From an uncultured bacterium (lineage in GTDB: Bacteria > Bacillota_I > Bacilli_A > RF39 > UBA660): 46,897 bases of DNA. Of the stretch, positions 42,831 to 46,897 are shown piece by piece. The notes below the pieces were generated by a model. It was not told where the DNA came from. It worked only from the letters and a program-made list of their open reading frames with translations, and made no database searches. The first letter of the stretch is position 1; each line of letters begins with the position of its first letter. The position numbers were made by a program, and so were the translations under genes. The stretch is from positions 1-46,897 of the forward strand of contig CAMODU010000005.1 of the NCBI GenBank assembly GCA_946611605.1, written 5' to 3'.

Positions 42831-43187
42831 ATGGAAGACTTTTCAGTCGGAAGTGTTGTCAAAGGTGTAGTAACTGGTATTCAAAGTTACGGTATATTTG
42901 TAAAACTTGAAAATGGTTATACTGGATTAATACATATATCCGAGATAACTGAAAAATTTGTTAGTGATGTTAATAAATTTGCTAAAATAGATGAAAATGT
43001 ATATGCTGAAATAAAGTCAATAGACGATAAGAATAAAAAGTGTATTTTATCTGTTAAGGGTTTAAATTATCGTGCTGATATGCCACGTAAGATTAAAGAA
43101 ACTGTTCGTGGTTTTACTCCACTTAAAGAACACTTACCAATATGGATTGAAGAAAAATTGAAAGAATTAGATGAAAAAGGGAAATAA
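42831..43187 (+). CDS. S1-domain RNA-binding protein, CvfD/YugI type
   Basis: 118 residues; GAGGTGCAATT before ATG. S1 domain at about 3-75 ('GSVVKGVVTGIQSYGIFVKLENGYTGLIHISEI'-like). The C-terminal 'GFTPLKEHLPIWIEEKLKEL' is typical of the YugI/GSP13/CvfD group, which binds ribosomes or RNA and affects stress and virulence traits. Single-gene unit. Confidence 0.85.
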   Translation: MEDFSVGSVVKGVVTGIQSYGIFVKLENGYTGLIHISEITEKFVSDVNKFAKIDENVYAEIKSIDDKNKKCILSVKGLNYRADMPRKIKETVRGFTPLKEHLPIWIEEKLKELDEKGK

Positions 43188-43197
43188 CCCTTTTTTA
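43174..43197 (+). terminator. Terminator after the S1 gene
   Basis: AAAAAGGG (43174-43181) pairs with CCCTTTTT (43188-43195) around AAATAA. Confidence 0.85.
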
Positions 43198-43214
43198 TTT
43201 TCTTAATTTAAATG

Positions 43215-43244
43215 TTGACTAAATAAAAAATGTTATGTTATAAT
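43215..43244 (+). promoter_or_regulatory. Promoter of the tRNA cluster
   Basis: TTGACT (43215-43220), 18-base spacer, TATAAT (43239-43244), followed 27 bases later by tRNA-Ser. The 43188-43765 stretch has no protein gene and holds this promoter, four tRNAs and a terminator. Confidence 0.8.
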
Positions 43245-43270
43245 CAATATGTTCTTTAAGAACACCGGTT

Positions 43271-43363
43271 GCAGAAATACCCAAGTCCGGTTGAAGGGAC
43301 TGGTCTTGAAAACCAGGAGGCGGGGCAACTCGCGCGGGGGTTCGAATCCCTCTTTCTGCGCCA
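43271..43363 (+). tRNA. tRNA-Ser (TGA)
   Basis: Acceptor GCAGAAA/TTTCTGC, anticodon stem CTGGT/ACCAG with loop CTTGAAA (anticodon TGA), long variable arm GCGGGGCAACTCGCGC, T arm GGGGG/CCCTC region. Discriminator G and CCA encoded. Confidence 0.95.
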
Positions 43364-43381
43364 TTTAATTTTGTTATTTAT

Positions 43382-43458
43382 CGCGGGATAGAGCAGTCTG
43401 GTAGCTCGCCGGGCTCATAACCCGGAGGTCGTCGGTTCAAATCCTTCTCCCGCAACCA
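43382..43458 (+). tRNA. Initiator tRNA-fMet (CAT)
   Basis: C1 opposite A72 mismatch, anticodon CAT, and three G:C pairs in the anticodon stem (CCGGG/CCCGG) identify the initiator form. CCA encoded. Confidence 0.96.
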
Positions 43459-43463
43459 TTTGT

Positions 43464-43540
43464 GGTCCGTTAGTCTAGAGGCCTATGACGCCTGCCTGTC
43501 ACGCAGGAGATCACGAGTTCGAATCTCGTACGGACCGCCA
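43464..43540 (+). tRNA. tRNA-Asp (GTC)
   Basis: Acceptor GGTCCGT/ACGGACC, anticodon loop CTGTCAC (GTC), T arm ACGAG/CTCGT. Discriminator G and CCA encoded. Confidence 0.96.
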
Positions 43541-43554
43541 TTTTTTTTATTTAT

Positions 43555-43630
<76 letters not shown>

Positions 43631-43641
43631 TTTAGTAAAAT

Positions 43642-43665
43642 ACTAGCAGAAATGCTAGTTTTTTA
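43642..43665 (+). terminator. Terminator of the tRNA cluster
   Basis: ACTAGCA (43642-43648) pairs with TGCTAGT (43653-43659) around GAAA, then six T. Confidence 0.9.
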
Positions 43666-43707
43666 TTTACGTTCATATTTGTAAATTTTTTTTATAATCG
43701 TACATAG

Positions 43708-43736
43708 TTGACCTGTTTTCTAGTAAAATAGATAGT
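43708..43736 (+). promoter_or_regulatory. Promoter before the large repeat-protein unit
   Basis: TTGACC (43708-43713), 17-base spacer, GATAGT (43731-43736), 29 bases before ATG 43766. Confidence 0.6.
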
Positions 43737-43765
43737 AGAAGAGTATACCTAAAGGAAGTGTTTAT

Positions 43766-44047
43766 ATGTATAACGTTGGAGATATTATTACATTTGAAGG
43801 AAAGAAGGTTATTATATTAACTACTATAGAAGATAATATGCTTAAATATCTTTTTGTTAATGTATTAACTGAAGATGAACAAAATAATACTGAAGATTTT
43901 TATTTATTAAATATAAAACCTGATAATACTTTAGAAAGATTGATAGATGAAAACGAAGTGAATAGATTATTTCCTAAAATACAAGAAGGATTACTACAAT
44001 CTATGAGTGAAGTAGGAATTGATCCTGCTGAGCTACCACAACAATAG
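43766..44047 (+). CDS. Small SH3-like protein (DUF1292-like)
   Basis: 93 residues; AAAGGAAGTGTTT before ATG. Begins 'MYNVGDIITFEGKKVIILTTI', a small barrel-like start, with 'YLFVNVLTED' and a helix at the end. The gene at 46367 encodes a protein with the same plan ('MYKGSIIDLDNVSYLVLEET'). Both flank the 768-residue protein, so they are likely its small partners. Function unknown. Confidence 0.7.
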   Translation: MYNVGDIITFEGKKVIILTTIEDNMLKYLFVNVLTEDEQNNTEDFYLLNIKPDNTLERLIDENEVNRLFPKIQEGLLQSMSEVGIDPAELPQQ

Positions 44048-44058
44048 GAGGTTTTGAA

Positions 44059-46365
44059 ATGAATGATTTAGATTTATTAAAGCAATATAATGAACAATTA
44101 AAAGAAAAAGAAGATAGAAGATTCTCTAATGAAACTGCTGCAAATGAATACGATAGTATAGCTGCACAAGCTAATGAAGTAGTTACTAAGAATAATAATG
44201 ATAGAGATTTCATGCTTGAAGCTATTAGTATTAATCCATCATATTTAAGAAATGCAAGTGATGAATTAAAATCTGATTTAAACTTCCTATTAGCTGCATA
44301 TGATAAACAACCAGAATTGGTTAATAATGCACAAATATATGGAGTAGATCCTGTTCTTGCTGAACAATCTGTAACTGTATACAATAATGCAGTTCCAGAA
44401 GCTGAACCTGAAGAAAAAGCTCCACTTATTGAACAAGATGTACCAGAACCTGAAATAGTTCAAGTAGAACCTGTTCAAGATAATAATCAAGCTAAGATAG
44501 ATTTATTAAATCAATATGATAAAGAACATGTAGAACAAGTAATTAATAATTATTCTTATCTTAAAGATGAAGATGTATGTCTTACAATTAATAATGTAGA
44601 ACTTACTGTAGGTGACTTTAAGGAAAGATTAGCTGAATTATCAAAAGAAGAAACTAATGAAGTATCTGAAGTTGATGAAGTATTAATAAATTATAGTAAT
44701 TCAGGATATTCTAAAAATGCTAATGGAGAATATTATAATCCTAATATAGATGATTATGATCCTGATTATGATCCTCATAATGATCCATTATTTAATAATA
44801 TAAAGAAATCATCTGGTAAATCAGAAGATGAATTATTATTAGATTATATAGATGCTATGAATGAAATGGGTACTATACTTGGAAAAGAACCATATCCTGG
44901 TATAGAAAAAGAATCATTATCTGAATATATATTAGATGATGCAAAGAAAGAAAGATTTGAAGCATTAAGATCAATGTCTAATGATATAAAGAATGAAAAT
45001 GTTGTCGTACCAAATAAATATTCTGATATTTGGACACAAATAAATGATATTCGTTCTGCTATGGGTAAGATTATTAATAAAGAACCATATCCAGGAATAG
45101 AACATGAAAATGAACATGCAATTGAATATCAACTAGATGATTGGGAAAAAGAACAATTTGCTGATTTAAGGAATCAATTAAATACAATTAAAGAAAAATA
45201 TCCAACAATGTTCTTAAATTCTAAAGTTGAAGAAAAAGAACAACAAACAGGAAATGCAGAACAAGGTATTGTTGATGATAATCCACAACATGCACCAAAT
45301 GAAGAAACAGGATATGCAGTAGGTGGATTCCAAGCCCCAGCGGTAGATGGATTCCAACCACCAGCAGTAGTTGATACTCCTGTTGAAGAAAATACAAATG
45401 CTAGTCCTGTTGATGATAATCCACAACATGCACCAAATCCTGAAACAGGATATGCAGTAGATGGATTCCAAGCACCAGCAGTAGTTGATACTCCTGTACA
45501 AGAAAATCAACAACAACCACAAGTTAATAAAGGTAAAGAAATGTTAAAGAAGTCTTTAATATTTGCAGGAGGATTTGTAACAGGTGTTGGTTTATCATGC
45601 GTACCTGGTGTTGGAACAATTAGAATGGGTATTGCTGCTGTTAAAATAACAGGTGCAGTTATAAATGTATGGGCAAAGAAACATCCAGATGGAAAAGTAG
45701 CTCAAATTAGACAACAAGTATTAGATAAGATTCCTGAAAATATTAAAGCAGGATTAAAGAATATAAGTGAAAAGATGCATGCATCACCACTTAATGTATT
45801 TGTAAATGGTGTTGCTGTAGGTTATATCGCTGGTAACGTATTTGAAATGGTAACAGGTAATACTGTATTAGAAGCTATACAAGATAAAGTAGCTCCTAAG
45901 GAAATTCCAACAACTAATGTTCAAACTAATACTCCAAGCCAAGCACCAAATGATCAAGTAGCTCAACAACCAACTGAACCAGTCCAACAAGCAACTCAAC
46001 CTGCTCCACAACCAACACAACCAGTTCAACAAGTTACTCAACCAACAACACCTCCTCCAGTAGTAGATGTACCTGGTCCTGATTTAACTCAAATAGCTGA
46101 TGCTGTTAAAGGTGGTCAAACAATAGACTTATCTGGATTAGAGTATGGTTTAGTATCATCAGATGCTGCAACTCCAGTTCATTTAATACAATCTGCTGGT
46201 AAGGATGTACAGTTCTTAAGAGAAGTAGTAAAACCAGATGGTACAGTTATGTGGGCATTTAACCAATCTAATGGATTAGGTTATGCATGGTTTAAAGCTG
46301 ATGATGTTATGAATCATTTAGCACAAACTGGTCAAGAATTAGTAAGTCAAGGAATGGTGAGATAG
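44059..46365 (+). CDS. 768-residue repeat protein with membrane segment
   Basis: AGGAGGTTTTGAA before ATG 44059. No signal peptide. Domains: DUF4116-like helical repeat at about 48-92 ('DRDFMLEAISINPSYLRNAS'); two related helical units around 255-310 and 325-385, each with 'KEPYPGIE'; two copies of a 46-residue unit starting 'VDDNPQHAPN' at about 405 and 451; hydrophobic segments at about 497-535 and 570-590; a Pro/Gln/Thr-rich linker at 620-675; and a C-terminal domain from about 685 ('DLSGLEYGLVSSDAATPVHL'). DUF4116 occurs in large mosaic proteins of gut bacteria. Probably a membrane-attached scaffold. Function unknown. Confidence 0.7.
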   Translation: MNDLDLLKQYNEQLKEKEDRRFSNETAANEYDSIAAQANEVVTKNNNDRDFMLEAISINPSYLRNASDELKSDLNFLLAAYDKQPELVNNAQIYGVDPVLAEQSVTVYNNAVPEAEPEEKAPLIEQDVPEPEIVQVEPVQDNNQAKIDLLNQYDKEHVEQVINNYSYLKDEDVCLTINNVELTVGDFKERLAELSKEETNEVSEVDEVLINYSNSGYSKNANGEYYNPNIDDYDPDYDPHNDPLFNNIKKSSGKSEDELLLDYIDAMNEMGTILGKEPYPGIEKESLSEYILDDAKKERFEALRSMSNDIKNENVVVPNKYSDIWTQINDIRSAMGKIINKEPYPGIEHENEHAIEYQLDDWEKEQFADLRNQLNTIKEKYPTMFLNSKVEEKEQQTGNAEQGIVDDNPQHAPNEETGYAVGGFQAPAVDGFQPPAVVDTPVEENTNASPVDDNPQHAPNPETGYAVDGFQAPAVVDTPVQENQQQPQVNKGKEMLKKSLIFAGGFVTGVGLSCVPGVGTIRMGIAAVKITGAVINVWAKKHPDGKVAQIRQQVLDKIPENIKAGLKNISEKMHASPLNVFVNGVAVGYIAGNVFEMVTGNTVLEAIQDKVAPKEIPTTNVQTNTPSQAPNDQVAQQPTEPVQQATQPAPQPTQPVQQVTQPTTPPPVVDVPGPDLTQIADAVKGGQTIDLSGLEYGLVSSDAATPVHLIQSAGKDVQFLREVVKPDGTVMWAFNQSNGLGYAWFKADDVMNHLAQTGQELVSQGMVR
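45271..45510 (+). repeat. Tandem 138-bp coding repeat
   Basis: GTTGATGATAATCCACAACA begins at 45271 and again at 45409. The second copy is complete only in its first ~70 bases and then diverges and shortens, so the duplication is recent at the DNA level. It lies in the 768-residue protein. Confidence 0.75.
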
Positions 46366-46366
46366 T

Positions 46367-46618
46367 ATGTATAAAGGAAGTATAATAGATTTAGATAATG
46401 TATCATATTTAGTATTAGAAGAAACTCAATATGGTACAAGAAATATAATACTTGCAACTCAAGTAGATACTAATTCAGATGTCATTGATACAGAGAATTT
46501 ACTTATTAAAGAAGTAAAAGAAATCGATGGTAGTTTAGAGATAGTTAGTTTAACTGATCAATATGAAATAGAAGAACTTACTAAATTATTATTAGCTAAA
46601 TATAAAATGAATAATTAG
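46367..46618 (+). CDS. Small SH3-like protein, relative of the gene at 43766
   Basis: 83 residues; GGTGAGATAGT before ATG, 1 base after the previous stop. 'MYKGSIIDLDNVSYLVLEET' followed by 'IILATQV' and a C-terminal helix 'EIEELTKLLLAKYKMNN'. Shares start, size and plan with the protein at 43766-44047. Third gene of the unit. Confidence 0.7.
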   Translation: MYKGSIIDLDNVSYLVLEETQYGTRNIILATQVDTNSDVIDTENLLIKEVKEIDGSLEIVSLTDQYEIEELTKLLLAKYKMNN

Positions 46619-46647
46619 ATTAATACCAAAAGTATTAATCTTTTTTA
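46617..46647 (+). terminator. Terminator of the repeat-protein unit
   Basis: AGATTAATAC (46617-46626) pairs with GTATTAATCT (46632-46641) around CAAAA, then T residues. Confidence 0.93.
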
Positions 46648-46656
46648 TAAAAAAAC

Positions 46657-46685
46657 TTGATTTTTTAACAATAATAAGGTATATT
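46657..46685 (+). promoter_or_regulatory. Promoter of the tRNA-Leu/Val cluster
   Basis: TTGATT (46657-46662), 17-base spacer, TATATT (46680-46685). A hairpin GTCTTAA/TTAAGAC (46692-46710) lies between the start site and tRNA-Leu. Confidence 0.65.
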
Positions 46686-46722
46686 TAAGTAGTCTTAATT
46701 AATTTAAGACATTTTATGTGTC

Positions 46723-46811
46723 GCCCGAGTGGCGGAATTGGTAGACGCACAGGACTTAAAATCCTGCGAGATTCAACCCTCGTGCCGGTTCAAGTCCGGC
46801 CTCGGGCACCA
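46723..46811 (+). tRNA. tRNA-Leu (TAA)
   Basis: Acceptor GCCCGAG/CTCGGGC, anticodon loop CTTAAAA (TAA), long variable arm as required for Leu. Discriminator A and CCA encoded. TTA is the main Leu codon of this genome, so this is the major Leu tRNA. Confidence 0.96.
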
Positions 46812-46833
46812 TTTTAATTTTTTATTATCAGTC

Positions 46834-46897
46834 GGGCGATTAGCTCAGTTGGTTAGAGCACCTGCCTTACAAGCAGGGGGTCACAGGTTCGAGTCCT
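46834..46897 (+). tRNA. tRNA-Val (TAC), cut by the window end
   Basis: GGGCGAT acceptor 5' strand, D arm GCTC/GAGC, anticodon stem CCTGC/GCAGG with loop CTTACAA (TAC), T arm start. The 3' acceptor strand lies outside the window. Confidence 0.9.

Noticed and set aside
44001-44490. Minus-strand frames opposite the start of the 768-residue gene
   Set aside because: Full overlap with a well-supported gene that has a strong ribosome site; no independent promoter or motif.
45214-45522. Minus-strand frame of 102 codons
   Set aside because: Antisense of the tandem repeat and linker in the 768-residue protein; composition is an artefact of that repeat.

Overview
The window is strongly AT-rich chromosomal DNA from a low-GC Gram-positive bacterium of the Bacilli/Mollicutes-relative type. 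Arg is almost always AGA, Leu TTA and Ile ATA/ATT. UGA is a normal stop (for example at 536, 948 and 12953), Trp is UGG, and a tRNA-Trp(CCA) is present, so the Mycoplasma code is not used. The syntenies rpsF-ssb-rpsR, rplI-dnaB and walJ-rlmH, a pyrophosphate-type phosphofructokinase, GH25 and M23 wall hydrolases and lipoproteins fit an uncultured, host-associated, wall-bearing member of the Bacilli. Species identity cannot be read from the sequence.

Layout. 1-3690: 3' part of a secretion operon with an ER/SipW-type signal peptidase (5' end outside the window), a small membrane protein, two exported proteins carrying an 'xxALDYLY' motif, and an anchored extracellular protein. 3690-7728: a four-gene unit with an intact transglutaminase-like enzyme, a Rossmann (methyltransferase-like) protein, a kinase-fold protein and a Cys-motif protein. 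7731-13396: housekeeping core, namely rpsF-ssb-rpsR behind an S6:S18-type leader, then rplI-dnaB-M23 peptidase-walJ-rlmH as one operon. 13449-18612: mixed nucleotide and ADP-ribose genes (DUF2441-like protein, unknown, ung, HD hydrolase, R-S-E ADP-ribosyltransferase candidate; on the minus strand a DUF84/YjjX-type NTPase and an HExxH protein). 18752-27869: OFA-type transporter, TPM-domain and zinc-ribbon membrane proteins, a secreted clan GH-A glycosidase, PPi-PFK, an XRE-DUF4097 operon behind a long structured leader, and a PAP2 phosphatase. 27969-30173: lipoprotein, a GNAT gene bracketed by imperfect ~61-bp direct repeats, a 2H phosphoesterase, tRNA-Trp and a small unknown gene. 30302-35922: two adjacent units of mostly unrecognised proteins, including a degenerate transglutaminase-like protein and a stand-alone FtsK-like ATPase. 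35920-43187: GH25 lipoprotein, CpXC protein, trmL, ferredoxin, a tail-anchored/Pro-Gln-rich/YutD cluster, NifU-C and an S1 protein. 43215-46897: tRNA Ser-fMet-Asp-Phe, a three-gene unit around a 768-residue repeat protein, then tRNA-Leu and a truncated tRNA-Val.

Transcription looks compact. Many units start from an extended -10 element TGATATAAT (or TGnTATAAT), often placed only 15-30 bases before the start codon, and convergent genes repeatedly share one symmetrical hairpin with A-tract and T-tract. The most promising places for something undescribed are the FtsK-like/pseudo-transglutaminase cluster (30-36 kb), the transglutaminase/kinase/Rossmann unit (3.7-7.7 kb), the ADP-ribosyltransferase neighbourhood (13.4-18.6 kb), the repeat-bracketed GNAT gene (28.5-29.2 kb) and the structured leader at 25.66-25.76 kb. 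All functional statements are from reading motifs; no database search was possible.
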